A stretch of DNA of 64,000 bases from the NCBI GenBank assembly GCA_947627205.1, contig CANQVE010000001.1:151532-215531 (forward strand), read 5' to 3'. The translations under genes were made by a program, and so were the position numbers. The stretch comes from an uncultured Clostridia bacterium. GTDB taxonomy: Bacteria > Bacillota > Clostridia > Oscillospirales > Ruminococcaceae. A model generated the notes under the pieces. The model worked only from the letters and a program-made list of their open reading frames with translations. It did no database searches and was not told where the DNA came from. Of the stretch, positions 25,359 to 33,983 are shown in pieces; position 1 is the stretch's first letter; each line of letters opens with the position of its first letter.

Positions 25359-25435
25359 GGCATTTTTTTCATTAAACTGTTTTTTTACGTTTTGATAAAA
25401 TTTATCTTTAATTTTTTGTGCATTACGCATAAAAG

Positions 25436-25492
25436 AAAAAAGAGGTTAGAATCTAAACTCTTACCTCTTGCTTCTTATCTCTTACTTCTGAC
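25436..25492 (-). terminator. heptamer-repeat hairpin acting as terminator
   Basis: AAGAGGTAAGA pairs with TCTAACCTCTT (one mismatch) and is followed by TTTTTTC on the minus strand. The arms consist of the seven-base repeats found elsewhere (further units to 25492). It ends the scp-rluB block transcript. Confidence 0.7.
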
Positions 25493-25799
25493 AGGGCGCA
25501 GCAAAAAACGCTTCAATGCTCTCTATCTCGGGCTTATCGCCGATAAACCTTAAACGCTTTAAAAGTTCCGTATATTCGGGAAGCTCGAACCTTGCTCTGT
25601 CTATACCGTGCAGGTTCATCAAATTCAATATCGCGCGGATAAGTCCGTCCGCCATAAACTCTTCGCATGAAAGCTCGTCAATAACGAACGTATCTAGCCC
25701 GTCGAGCCTCCCTGCAATTCGTCCGAGTTCTTTCCCGTTCTCTCGGGCAACATACTCTATCTTGTCGAGATTTTCCTTGTTCTGAATAATTTCTATCAT
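25482..25799 (-). CDS. small GNAT-like protein
   Basis: 105 residues. Pattern of a short acetyltransferase-like fold: ELGRIAGRLDGLDTFVIDELSC, then a helix GLIRAILNLMNLHG, then ELLKRLRFIGDK. The acetyl-CoA loop is not of the canonical RxxGxG/A form, so activity is doubtful. It follows rluB by 9 bases and is last in the block. Function unknown. Confidence 0.65.
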   Translation of the reverse strand: MIEIIQNKENLDKIEYVARENGKELGRIAGRLDGLDTFVIDELSCEEFMADGLIRAILNLMNLHGIDRARFELPEYTELLKRLRFIGDKPEIESIEAFFAAPCQK

Positions 25800-25808
25800 A
25801 AACTTTCG

Positions 25809-26546
25809 TTACCTTTTGCCTTTTCCTATCGAAGAACGCAAAATGCGCAGTTCTTCTTTTGTAAGGTCGCGCCATTCGCCGGGCTTTAACATTCCGAGCT
25901 TTACGCCGCCTATTGCAGTTCTGCGAAGTCTGCCGACTTTAAGTCCTACTGCTTCGCACATTCTGCGTATCTGCCTGTTAAGTCCCTGTTTTATCACAAA
26001 GCGCAGGACCGTGCGCTCCGGCTCCTCTGTCAGCACCTCTACTTTGCAGGGGAAAGTCCTTTCCCCGCCGTCAAGCTCTACTCCTCCCGAAAGCCTTGAA
26101 AGCTGTTCGTCGGTGACATTTCCGTCAATTGTCACGCGGTAGACCTTGCTGACATGGTGAGAGGGGTGGGTTATTTCGTTGGCAAATTGCCCGTCGTTTG
26201 TAAACAGCAAAAGCCCCTCGGAATTTCTGTCAAGTCTCCCGACGGGGAAAACGCGCTCCTCTACGCCCGTGAGCAGTTCGGAGGCTATTTTTCTTCCCTG
26301 TTCGTCGCTCATTGTAACGACATAGCCGCGCGGCTTGTTGAGCATTATGTAACGCCGCTCGGGAAGAGCGGCGGAAAGTCTTTCTCCGCAGACCGCTATT
26401 ATATCGTTCTGCGGATCTGCCTTATCGCCGAGCGAACATTTTCTGCCGTTTACGGTGACTTCTCCAGAAGAAATAAGCTCCTCCGCTTTTCTTCTGGAGC
26501 AATAGCCGCTGTCGGCGATTATTTTCTGTATTCTGATAGGTTCCAT
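25809..26546 (-). CDS. rluB: rRNA pseudouridine synthase RluB/RsuA family
   Basis: 245 residues. N-terminal S4 RNA-binding domain (IRIQKIIADSGYCSRRKAEELI), catalytic motif GRLDRNSEGLLLFTNDG with the essential Asp, and C-terminal RQIRRMCEAVGL. Converts a uridine in 23S (RluB) or 16S rRNA (RsuA) to pseudouridine; position next to scpAB and dacF matches Bacillus rluB synteny, hence RluB. AAGGTG upstream of ATG 26546. Confidence 0.92.
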   Translation of the reverse strand: MEPIRIQKIIADSGYCSRRKAEELISSGEVTVNGRKCSLGDKADPQNDIIAVCGERLSAALPERRYIMLNKPRGYVVTMSDEQGRKIASELLTGVEERVFPVGRLDRNSEGLLLFTNDGQFANEITHPSHHVSKVYRVTIDGNVTDEQLSRLSGGVELDGGERTFPCKVEVLTEEPERTVLRFVIKQGLNRQIRRMCEAVGLKVGRLRRTAIGGVKLGMLKPGEWRDLTKEELRILRSSIGKGKR

Positions 26547-26566
26547 AATTCACCTTAGTTATTCAT

Positions 26567-27682
26567 TTAAGCGTATATGCCGAAAAACGACAATATCTTC
26601 TGCCAAAGGCTAAGCTCGCTTTTTACTTCTACCGTCTCTCTTGCAAGAAGCGGAACGGTCTTTACAACTTTCCCGCCAAGCAAAAACTGAAGCTCGCCGA
26701 GCTTCTGACCTTGTTTAACACCTCCGTAGACCATTCTCGGAAGAACAACGCGCCGTTCGAGCTTCTGACGGTTTTCGGGCGTCAGCGAAAGCTCCGAGCT
26801 TTCGGCGAATACTCCGACAGACTTTCCCGAGCCTGCTACAGCCGTCTTAGCCGTACAGCCCGTTTCGAGCGGATAATTCTTAACTACAGAAAAACCGTAG
26901 TCAAGCATTTTCGTATGGTCGTTCCAGTCGTCGGGGGCGTTCAGCGTTACGGCAATAAGCGTAACTCCGTTCCTCTCCGCAGCGGACACAAGACACCTGC
27001 GGGCGTTGTCTGTAAAGCCTGTTTTTATGCCTATTGCGCCCTCATAATTCGAGAGCATTTTATTTGAATTGTACAACGTGCGCGGATAAGGCGGGTTTCC
27101 GAACTCCAGCTTTTTGGACTTTGAACTTACGATCTCTCTGAAAGTCTCGTTTTTCATTGCATAAGCCGCAAGCGCCGCAAGGTCTCTCGCAGTGGTATAG
27201 TGCCCGTCTGCGTCCAAACCCGAGGGCGTAACGAAATGCGTATTGCTAAGTCCGAGAGCTTGGGCTTTTTCGTTCATCATCTTTACAAAAGCGGGGATAC
27301 TCCCTCCGACCGAAACAGCCGCGGCGTTTGCCGCGTCGTTTCCCGAGGGCAGCAATATCCCGTAAAGCAAGTCTCTTCGGGAAATGCGGTCGCCCTCCTG
27401 CAAGCCCATAGACGTACCCTCGACCATTATCGCATAGCTGTCAACGGTAAACTCTTTGTCTAAGTCTCCCGCCTCAATGGTCAGAATGGCAGTCATTATT
27501 TTAGTCGTAGACGCCATTGCACGCCGTTCGTCGGCGTTCTTTTCGCTTATTACCGCTCCCGTTTCGGCTTCTATAAGGATAGCGCTTTCGGCAGACGACG
27601 CACTCTCGGCGCTTGCTCCTATTCCCGAAAGTAAGCCGAAAAATATCGAATTTGCAAGTAACAGCGCAACAATTTTTTTCAT
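26567..27682 (-). CDS. dacF: D-alanyl-D-alanine carboxypeptidase (PBP5/DacF type)
   Basis: 371 residues. Trims the terminal D-Ala from peptidoglycan stem peptides. Signal peptide KKIVALLLANSIFFGLLSG, then the serine peptidase S11 triad motifs: ASTTKIM (SxxK), PSGNDAA (SxN) and GIKTGFTD (KTG). A C-terminal beta domain and a hydrophobic-amphipathic anchor (ELSLWQKILSFFGIYA) hold it to the membrane. Start ATG 27682 is preferred over GTG 27715 because GGAG lies 10 bases upstream. DacF versus DacB cannot be settled by eye. Confidence 0.92.
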   Translation of the reverse strand: MKKIVALLLANSIFFGLLSGIGASAESASSAESAILIEAETGAVISEKNADERRAMASTTKIMTAILTIEAGDLDKEFTVDSYAIMVEGTSMGLQEGDRISRRDLLYGILLPSGNDAANAAAVSVGGSIPAFVKMMNEKAQALGLSNTHFVTPSGLDADGHYTTARDLAALAAYAMKNETFREIVSSKSKKLEFGNPPYPRTLYNSNKMLSNYEGAIGIKTGFTDNARRCLVSAAERNGVTLIAVTLNAPDDWNDHTKMLDYGFSVVKNYPLETGCTAKTAVAGSGKSVGVFAESSELSLTPENRQKLERRVVLPRMVYGGVKQGQKLGELQFLLGGKVVKTVPLLARETVEVKSELSLWQKILSFFGIYA

Positions 27683-27757
27683 AACAAACACACTCCGCAA
27701 AAAATTTATTTTCACGGATAGTGTGCGTTTATTTCGGGAAAATATTCCTTTTAAAAA

Positions 27758-28192
27758 TTATTCGGCAGGATTTTCTGCGTTTTCGAGCTTTGCTTTTTCC
27801 TCTGCTGCCGCTTTCTTTTCAGCCTTTGCGGCTTTCTTATCAGCGAGGAATGACTTTATCTTTTCAACTACTCCCGGCAAAGCGTCCATAACTCCGTCGA
27901 GCGGACTTCCCTTTGCGCCAAGCTCCATAAGCTGAACATCACCGTCAGCCTTTATGACGATAAACGCAACGGGCTTTACCGTAACGCCTGCGCCCGAACC
28001 TCCCGCAAACTTTTCAGCCGCCTGTACGGGCAGATCGCTTCCGCCCGAAGCAAAGCCGAACGCTACCTTTGAAACGGGGATTATAGTAGCTCCGTCCGCC
28101 GTTATCGGTTCTCCGATAATGGTGTTTACGTCTACCATCTCGCGTATTTTCTGCATGGAAACGTCAAGTATACCCTCAATAGGATTTGCCAT
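27758..28192 (-). CDS. ytfJ: GerW/YtfJ family sporulation protein
   Basis: 144 residues. Family motifs EGILDVSMQKIREMVDVNTIIGEP and VSKVAFGFASGGSD, a Gly-rich strand region FAGGSGAGVTV, then an Ala/Lys/Glu-rich C-terminal helix not needed by the family. In Bacillus YtfJ (GerW) is needed for L-alanine germination. Start ATG 28192 follows GAGGAG; the in-frame codon at 28210 overlaps that site. The upstream DUF2953 gene matches ytfI-ytfJ order. Confidence 0.9.
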   Translation of the reverse strand: MANPIEGILDVSMQKIREMVDVNTIIGEPITADGATIIPVSKVAFGFASGGSDLPVQAAEKFAGGSGAGVTVKPVAFIVIKADGDVQLMELGAKGSPLDGVMDALPGVVEKIKSFLADKKAAKAEKKAAAEEKAKLENAENPAE

Positions 28193-28242
28193 AATAAAAA
28201 CTCCTCTCAAAATTTTTCATTGTATCAAAACGGGATATCCGT

Positions 28243-28881
28243 TCAGACCAGATTTTTTATTGCCGTGCGAACGTCCTTGCCGGTGATATAATTCTTTATT
28301 ACCCTGCCGATAAGCGTAAACGCAAATGCAAACGCCGCCGCTACCGTGAGCTTTACTTCTACATAGGCGTCTGCCGTTGTTTCCTCGCTTTCAAAGTCCA
28401 CGTTTACAGCGAGCTTGTCCACAGGCTTTAAAGTAAATATCGTATCGAACCAGCCGAGAAGATTTCCTATCGCCATATTTACCGCTCCGAAAGTTATCGC
28501 GGCTTTTGCGGCGTCCTCTCCCCCGCACACTATATCCAGAGAAAGATGTGATATTTCAACGCGCTTTAATATCTTTCTAAGCGGTTTTCCTATACTGTTC
28601 AGCGCCATTTTTGCAAGCGCTAAGATATCATCAAGAGTAAGAGATATTTTCTTCTTCGGTTTTTTCTCTTTCTCGTCCTCGGCTTTTTCTTCTTTCGGTT
28701 TTTTGGGCTTTTTCGGCTTTTTTTCTTTCTTCGGTTTTGCCGAGGGCAGCGTCAGGATCGGGAAAAACATATACTTTATTTTCAGGATAAAGTTTTCGCT
28801 GTAGTCGGCAGTTATTTGTACCTTTCCGAGCAAAAGCACAAGAATGATAATAAATATTATGCCTGCAATTATCCAACCCAA
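28243..28881 (-). CDS. DUF2953 (YtfI-like) membrane protein
   Basis: 212 residues from a TTG start with GGAGGG 6 bases upstream. One N-terminal helix, a very Lys/Pro/Glu-rich segment (about 50-80), then a beta-rich DUF2953 region with a second hydrophobic helix VAAAFAFAFTLIG. Partner gene of ytfJ in Bacillus; role in sporulation or germination is suggested by neighbours only. Confidence 0.8.
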   Translation of the reverse strand: MGWIIAGIIFIIILVLLLGKVQITADYSENFILKIKYMFFPILTLPSAKPKKEKKPKKPKKPKEEKAEDEKEKKPKKKISLTLDDILALAKMALNSIGKPLRKILKRVEISHLSLDIVCGGEDAAKAAITFGAVNMAIGNLLGWFDTIFTLKPVDKLAVNVDFESEETTADAYVEVKLTVAAAFAFAFTLIGRVIKNYITGKDVRTAIKNLV

Positions 28882-28910
28882 AACGATCCCTCCTCTCCAA
28901 AAAACGCTCT

Positions 28911-29468
28911 TTAAAACTCGTCGTTTTCGTAATCGTCAAGACTAAGCTGGTCGGTGCTTCCCGGAATGGGAGGCAGTCCGTCCAGACCGTTTAAACCGAA
29001 ACATCTAAGAAAGTTTTCCGTTGTCCTATAGGCAATAGGCTTTCCGGGTATGTCGTTCATTCTGCCGTGTTCTTCGAGCAAGTTGCGCTCCGTCAGGCTC
29101 TTTACAACTCCCGAACTATCTACCCCGCGTATCTGGTCTATAAATCCCCTTGTCACAGGCTGATTATACGCGACTATCGCCAGCACTTCGAGCGCCGCCT
29201 GCGACAGCGGAGTCTGTCTGCGCGTTTCAACGGCGGACTTTATATAGCGCGAATATTCCGCTTTTGTCATCATCTGATAACAGCTTTCGAGCTTTACTAT
29301 CTCAAACGCGCTTTTTTGCTCGCGATAGCGGTCGTTTAACCGCTCGATAACGCGCACTGTCACTTCTTCTTCAAGCTCGCAAGCCTGCGCCAGCTTTTCA
29401 AGCTCTATCGGCTCTCCCACGGCAAACAAAACCGCCTCTACCGCCGACATTCCCTCCGAAAACTTCAT
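28911..29468 (-). CDS. scpB: segregation and condensation protein B
   Basis: Subunit of the SMC-ScpAB condensin, which organises and segregates chromosomes. 185 residues with two winged-helix domains: EAVLFAVGEPI, then LSQAALEVLAIVAYNQPVTR and the GRMNDIPGKPIAYRTT region. Its ATG overlaps the scpA stop by four bases (ATGA). Confidence 0.96.
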   Translation of the reverse strand: MKFSEGMSAVEAVLFAVGEPIELEKLAQACELEEEVTVRVIERLNDRYREQKSAFEIVKLESCYQMMTKAEYSRYIKSAVETRRQTPLSQAALEVLAIVAYNQPVTRGFIDQIRGVDSSGVVKSLTERNLLEEHGRMNDIPGKPIAYRTTENFLRCFGLNGLDGLPPIPGSTDQLSLDDYENDEF

Positions 29469-30166
29469 CTTTTCTCCTTTTCGGAAATAAGGCTCATGCT
29501 TTCGCCGTCGTCGGAAATATTAACCCTCCCCGACTTTGAAAGCTCCAATATCGCAAGAAACATCGACACTCTCTGCGAGCGCGTATGCCCCTTATAAACG
29601 TCCTCTATCTTTACCGTTTTATTTTTCCTAAGCGCTTTTAACACTGTCATTATCCCCGTAAACACCGTTACATACGGTTTTGCCACAACGGGCGTTACGG
29701 AGCGCGGAGCCTCTGTTCTTCTCCGTATGCGCTCGGATATTGCGCTGTATGCCGAGGTTATTTCCTCGGGCTGGTGAGTGCGGCGATAGGAGCTGTCGAC
29801 TTCTATCTCGGTCTGCTTTCTGACGAAAACATCATCTCCGCGCCACCTTGTTTTCAGCTTCTCGGCCATTGTCTTGCAGAGTGCGTATTCTATAAGCGCG
29901 CCCTGAAGCTCTTTTTTCATCTTTTCGGCTTCGTCTTTCGGAAGCAGTGCCGCCGATTTTATCAGGATAAGCCGTGCCGCCATTTCGAGAAAATCGGAAG
30001 TTACTTCCATATCCTCGTCTGTCATTCTTTCGAGATAGATGAGAAATTGCTCTAAAAGCACCGATATCTCTATGTCCTGTATATTCAGTTTGTGCTTTTG
30101 TATAAGCGACAACAGCACATCGAGCGGGCCCTCGAACTGCTCTAACTTAAAATTCAGCTCTACCAT
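29465..30166 (-). CDS. scpA: segregation and condensation protein A
   Basis: Kleisin subunit bridging the SMC heads. 233 residues: N-terminal LEQFEGPLDVLLSLIQKHKLNI, a middle region with TSDFLEMAARLILIKSAALLP, and the C-terminal winged helix ending in a cluster of charged residues. Starts 1 base after the site-2 protease gene and overlaps scpB, indicating coupled translation. Confidence 0.96.
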   Translation of the reverse strand: MVELNFKLEQFEGPLDVLLSLIQKHKLNIQDIEISVLLEQFLIYLERMTDEDMEVTSDFLEMAARLILIKSAALLPKDEAEKMKKELQGALIEYALCKTMAEKLKTRWRGDDVFVRKQTEIEVDSSYRRTHQPEEITSAYSAISERIRRRTEAPRSVTPVVAKPYVTVFTGIMTVLKALRKNKTVKIEDVYKGHTRSQRVSMFLAILELSKSGRVNISDDGESMSLISEKEKR

Positions 30167-30167
30167 G

Positions 30168-30863
30168 CTATTTTATAATAAATGAAAGCGGAAGCTCAAG
30201 CACATACATCAGCCAGTTTGCCGCCAGGTTCAGAGGGATAGAAAGAAGTCCCGAGAATATAACTATAAGGACAATTATCTGTATAACTCTGCCGTTGCGC
30301 TCCATAAAATACAGAGCCTTTCCGGGCAGGAACGACGCAAGAACATGATATCCGTCAAAAGGAGGAATGGGTATAAGATTAAAAATAGCCAAACCAACAT
30401 TTATCCGCGCGGCAAAATACAGCATATCCGAAATCAGGTACATCGTCTCCGACAGCTGATTTACCGCCTGAACAAGAAGTATTCTGCTCGGGATAAGCAG
30501 GATAAACGCCATAAGCAGGTTTGAAAGAGGACCTGCAATAGAAACAAGGACGTTTGCCGTTCTGACAGGCACTTTCCTGCACTTTGCGAGATTTACGGGA
30601 GTAGGCTTTGCATAGCCGATATTGCAGAGAAATATCATAAGCGCGCCTATCCAGTCGATATGTGCGAAAGGATTTAAAGTAACTCTTCCCTCTCTTTCCG
30701 CCGTATCATCTCCGCAGAGCTTTGCGACAAGCGCATGAGCGCACTCGTGAACGGGAAAGCAGACGAATATAACAATTAAGTCGGCGAAAATCGAAATTAT
30801 AAGCGTACCTACAGGTACCTGACCTGAAAGAAACCATATTAAATTTGTAGCAGAACTTTCCAA
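30168..30863 (-). CDS. site-2 protease family (M50) membrane metallopeptidase
   Basis: About 231 residues, five or six helices. Zinc site VHECAHALVAKL (HExxH form HECAH) with NPFAHID and the second motif NLIPIPPFDGYH supplying the Asp. Group 3 type without PDZ domain, usual beside scpAB in Clostridia. Start: TTG 30863 has GGAGGA 7 bases upstream. The upstream ATGs (30887, 30878) would put that Shine-Dalgarno inside the gene and leave a leader of only about 9 bases after the promoter; they give up to 239 residues and remain possible. Confidence 0.85.
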   Translation of the reverse strand: MESSATNLIWFLSGQVPVGTLIISIFADLIVIFVCFPVHECAHALVAKLCGDDTAEREGRVTLNPFAHIDWIGALMIFLCNIGYAKPTPVNLAKCRKVPVRTANVLVSIAGPLSNLLMAFILLIPSRILLVQAVNQLSETMYLISDMLYFAARINVGLAIFNLIPIPPFDGYHVLASFLPGKALYFMERNGRVIQIIVLIVIFSGLLSIPLNLAANWLMYVLELPLSFIIK

Positions 30864-30902
30864 ATCGTTCTCCTCCATAATACTCATTGATATACATTTT
30901 AT

Positions 30903-30931
30903 ATTATAACACGCTTTATTGATTTTTTCAA
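30903..30931 (-). promoter_or_regulatory. promoter of the protease-scpAB block
   Basis: Minus strand TTGAAA (30931-30926), 17-base spacer, TATAAT (30908-30903). Back to back with the ruvX promoter, 11 bases between the two -35 boxes. Confidence 0.75.
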
Positions 30932-30942
30932 GTGCTTTTTCC

Positions 30943-30971
30943 TTGACAAAGGTGAAAATTTATGTTAAAAT
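30943..30971 (+). promoter_or_regulatory. ruvX promoter
   Basis: TTGACA (30943-30948), 17-base spacer, TAAAAT (30966-30971). Confidence 0.75.
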
Positions 30972-31010
30972 AGGTAATGTGAATTTTATCGGTAATTGCA
31001 GGTGAATATA

Positions 31011-31433
31011 TTGAGAATAATGTCTGTGGACTATGGCGACAGCCGGACAGGTCTTGCGATAAGCGACAAAAGCGAAATTCTGGCTTCGCCGCTTGTGACG
31101 GTGTATGAAAAGGACTTTGACAGGTGTGTGGAAGCTGTCGCAGAAAACGCCGAAAAAAACGGCGCAGAGCTTATTGTCGTGGGCGATCCGATAAATATGA
31201 ACGGCACAAGAGGTCCCCGCTCGGAAAAATGCAGGCTGTTTGCGGATAAATTGCGCGAGAAAACAGGTCTTGAAGTCGTTATGTGGGACGAGCGGTCTAC
31301 GACCGTTTCGGCCATCTCGATAATGAACGAAAACAACAAGCGCGGCAAAAAGCGCAAGGACGCTTTAGACCAAGCGGCGGCGGCAATTATTCTCGAAAGT
31401 TATCTTGCATACAGAAAAAATCAGGGTAAATAA
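31011..31433 (+). CDS. ruvX: Holliday junction resolvase-like / pre-16S rRNA nuclease YqgF
   Basis: 140 residues, RNase H-like fold; YqgF matures the 5' end of 16S rRNA and was also described as a Holliday junction resolvase. Acidic residues: VDYGDSRTGLAISD, WDERSTTVSA and DALDQAAAAIIL. TTG 31011 is chosen as start because family members begin MRIMxxDYG; GTG 31002 and ATG 31020 are alternatives. AGGTG is 6 bases before the TTG. Confidence 0.88.
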   Translation: MRIMSVDYGDSRTGLAISDKSEILASPLVTVYEKDFDRCVEAVAENAEKNGAELIVVGDPINMNGTRGPRSEKCRLFADKLREKTGLEVVMWDERSTTVSAISIMNENNKRGKKRKDALDQAAAAIILESYLAYRKNQGK

Positions 31434-31442
31434 GTTTTGTTA

Positions 31443-31472
31443 TTGACAGTTATATGCGAGTCATGCTATAAT
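31443..31472 (+). promoter_or_regulatory. fabV promoter
   Basis: TTGACA (31443-31448), 18-base spacer, TATAAT (31467-31472), about 33 bases before ATG 31506. Confidence 0.75.
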
Positions 31473-31505
31473 GTCATTGCAATAAAATGTTAAAGGAGCA
31501 GAAAA

Positions 31506-32654
31506 ATGGTAGTAGAACCAAAGGTCAGAGGATTTATCTGCACAACGGCTCACCCCGTCGGCTGTGAAAAAGCCGTAAAAGAGCAGATAGACTATGTAAA
31601 GTCAAAGGGAAAAATGAGTGGAGCTTGCGCCAAGAAAGTCCTTGTGTTGGGCTCGTCAATGGGATACGGGCTTGCTTCGAGAATATCTGCGGCGTTCGGA
31701 ATGGGCGCGGCGACGCTCGGCGTTATGTTCGACAAGCCCGGCTCGGTAAACAAAACGGGTACGTCGGGCTGGTACAATACAAAGGCGTTTGAAAAATTCG
31801 CCGCAGAAGAAAATCTTTATGCAAAGACGATAAACGGCGACGCTTATTCGGAAGAATGCAAAAAAGAAGTAATTGACACGATAAAAGCCGATCTCGGAAA
31901 GGTGGATATGGTGGTTTATTCGCTCGCCGCTCCGAGAAGAACGGTAGGCGATGTTGTTTACAAAAGTGTTCTGAAAACAACGGGCGCGCCTTATACTAAC
32001 AAGACTATTGACCTTAGAAACAACACCGTTTCCGAAATAACGATCGAACCCGCGAATGCCGAGGAAATCGAGGCTACCGTCAAAGTTATGGGCGGAGAGG
32101 ACTGGGAGATGTGGATAGAGGCGCTGAAAGAAGCCGACGCAATTGAAAGTAACACCGTAACTATTGCTTATTCCTATATCGGTCCCGAAATAACTCACCC
32201 GATGTATTATGAGGGAAGCATTGGCAGAGCGAAAGACGACCTGCTTGAAAGCTCTCGGAAAATAACAAAAAGCGGTATACGCGCGTATATTTCGGTAAAC
32301 AAGGCTCTTGTTACGCAGTCGAGCGCGGCAATCCCGATAGTTCCGCTTTACATTTCAATTTTGTACAAGGTCATGAAAGAGCACGGAACGCACGAGGGCT
32401 GTATTGAACAGATGCAGAGGCTTTTCAAGAGGATATCCGAAAATGACCTGAACCTTGACGACGAGGGCAGGATAAGAATGGACGACCTCGAAATGAAGCC
32501 CGAAATTCAAGCCGAAGTAAGCGAAATATGGGAAAAACTTAACCAGGATAATTTCAAGGAATTTACCGACATAGACGGCTATTGGAAAGATTTTTACGCG
32601 CTGTTCGGATTTGGAATTGACGGGGTGGATTATTCCGCTGATGTTGAAGTATAA
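31506..32654 (+). CDS. fabV: enoyl-ACP/trans-2-enoyl-CoA reductase FabV
   Basis: NADH-dependent reduction of enoyl-ACP or enoyl-CoA. 382 residues, slightly shorter than the usual near 400. N-terminal VEPKVRGFICTTAHP, SDR-like cofactor loop VLGSSMGYGLASRI, DMVVYSLAAPRR, and the FabV catalytic Tyr-x8-Lys in MYYEGSIGRAK. AAAGGAG before ATG. As no other enoyl reductase is visible with the fab genes, it may finish the fatty acid cycle; a role as crotonyl-CoA reductase (Ter) in fermentation is the alternative. Confidence 0.93.
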   Translation: MVVEPKVRGFICTTAHPVGCEKAVKEQIDYVKSKGKMSGACAKKVLVLGSSMGYGLASRISAAFGMGAATLGVMFDKPGSVNKTGTSGWYNTKAFEKFAAEENLYAKTINGDAYSEECKKEVIDTIKADLGKVDMVVYSLAAPRRTVGDVVYKSVLKTTGAPYTNKTIDLRNNTVSEITIEPANAEEIEATVKVMGGEDWEMWIEALKEADAIESNTVTIAYSYIGPEITHPMYYEGSIGRAKDDLLESSRKITKSGIRAYISVNKALVTQSSAAIPIVPLYISILYKVMKEHGTHEGCIEQMQRLFKRISENDLNLDDEGRIRMDDLEMKPEIQAEVSEIWEKLNQDNFKEFTDIDGYWKDFYALFGFGIDGVDYSADVEV

Positions 32655-32705
32655 TGCGTGTGTTTACGCATATCAAAAATTAACAAAATAAAGGAGAGCA
32701 TAAAA

Positions 32706-33311
32706 ATGTACGTTACTTGTCTTGACCTTGAGGGAGTTCTTGTACCCGAAATATGGATAGCGTTTTCGGAAGAATCGGGAATACCCGAGCTTCGCCGCAC
32801 AACGCGCGATGAGCCCGACTATGACAAGCTCATGAAATTCCGCATAAACATACTTAAAGAACACGGTCTGGGACTTAAAGAAATTCAGCAGACCATCGAA
32901 AAGATAGAGCCTATGGAGGGCGCAAAAGCGTTTTTGGACGAACTTCGCGAGTTGTCGCAGGTAATTATTATAAGCGACACGTTCACACAGTTTGCCGCGC
33001 CGCTTATGAAAAAGCTGGGGCTGCCGACTATTTTCTGCAACACGCTGGAAGTTGCGGAGAACGGCGAGATAACGGGCTATAAAATGCGCGTTGAAAAGTC
33101 GAAGCTGACGACAGTAAAGGCGCTTCAGTCCATAGGATTTGAGACTATCGCGGGCGGTGACAGCTTTAACGACCTCGGTATGATAAACGCTTCCAAGTTC
33201 GGATTTTTGTTCCGCTCTACGGAGCAGATAAAGAAAGACAATCCTAATCTTCCTGCATTTGAGGATTACGGAGAATTGCTCGGGTATTTGAAAGAGTGTC
33301 TGGCGAAGTAG
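32706..33311 (+). CDS. thrH: ThrH-type phosphoserine phosphatase / homoserine phosphotransferase
   Basis: 201 residues, HAD superfamily. First motif CLDLEGVLVPEIW is the ThrH signature, motif II IIISDTF, Lys in RVEKSK, motif III GGDSFNDLGM. ThrH dephosphorylates phosphoserine and can transfer the phosphate to homoserine, linking Ser and Thr synthesis. Start ATG 32706 has AAAGGAG upstream. Its stop codon is the left limit of the inverted-repeat cassette. Confidence 0.92.
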   Translation: MYVTCLDLEGVLVPEIWIAFSEESGIPELRRTTRDEPDYDKLMKFRINILKEHGLGLKEIQQTIEKIEPMEGAKAFLDELRELSQVIIISDTFTQFAAPLMKKLGLPTIFCNTLEVAENGEITGYKMRVEKSKLTTVKALQSIGFETIAGGDSFNDLGMINASKFGFLFRSTEQIKKDNPNLPAFEDYGELLGYLKECLAK

Positions 33312-33768
33312 AGGCTAGAAGCTAGAAGCAAGAGGCAAGAATAAGTTTTGAGCGGCGAACCACTTTTATTCTTAAAACTACATAACGGGCGACGACACGA
33401 AAGTTTTTTGAAAAGGGAGTCCTTTTAGAGGTTAGAGGTTAGAGGTAAGAGGTAAGAATTTCGGGGAGCTTTTGAGATTAAAGTTATTTGATTATTAAAA
33501 AAAGAAGCAAGAGGCTAGAGTTTGGTTATAGAGGAAAGAAACTTCTCCTATTAAACTCTTGCCTCTTGCCTCTTTCTCCGAAATCCAAATAACTTTTCCT
33601 CTTTAAAGTTCCTAAAAATTCTTACCTCTTACCTCTTACATCTAACCTCTAGTAGGGGTTTTCCCCGCATTGCCGTTTTAAAAACGGTGTTTTTAAAACG
33701 GCAATCTTACAAAGAGGTTTTGAACGGAAAAAAACTTAAAAATGCATTTACCTTAAAGCGTGAAATCA
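33308..33768. repeat. left arm of long inverted repeat
   Basis: Core 33396-33706 (311 bases) is the reverse complement of 35068-35378 with one mismatch by eye; weaker similarity continues outward to the thrH stop (33311) and inward to about 33768. Made of seven-base repeats (AGAGGCT, AGAAGCT, TTAGAGG, TAAGAGG) that face each other inside the arm, so each arm can also fold on itself. A further 17-base hairpin lies at 33670-33705. No coding capacity. Confidence 0.9.
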
Positions 33769-33893
33769 AATGCTCTTATGATGAAAAGTTCCCATTGACC
33801 TCTTTCCAAAACCTTATGTCCCGCCTCTTGTGGGGCGGACGAACGTTGAGCAGTCAGCCCTAAAATTGTAACGAAATTGTAAGAAAAAAATTA

Positions 33894-33922
33894 TTGACAT
33901 TTTATTTAAAACGTTCTATAAT
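33894..33922 (+). promoter_or_regulatory. promoter of the VanY-type gene
   Basis: TTGACA (33894-33899), 17-base spacer, TATAAT (33917-33922). It is inside the inverted-repeat cassette, so it would move with the gene if the segment inverted. Confidence 0.75.
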
Positions 33923-33983
33923 TATATTTGTGAACACAAAGTGTGCTCTAAGCGGGAAAATATACAACAGAAAAGGAGAAAAA

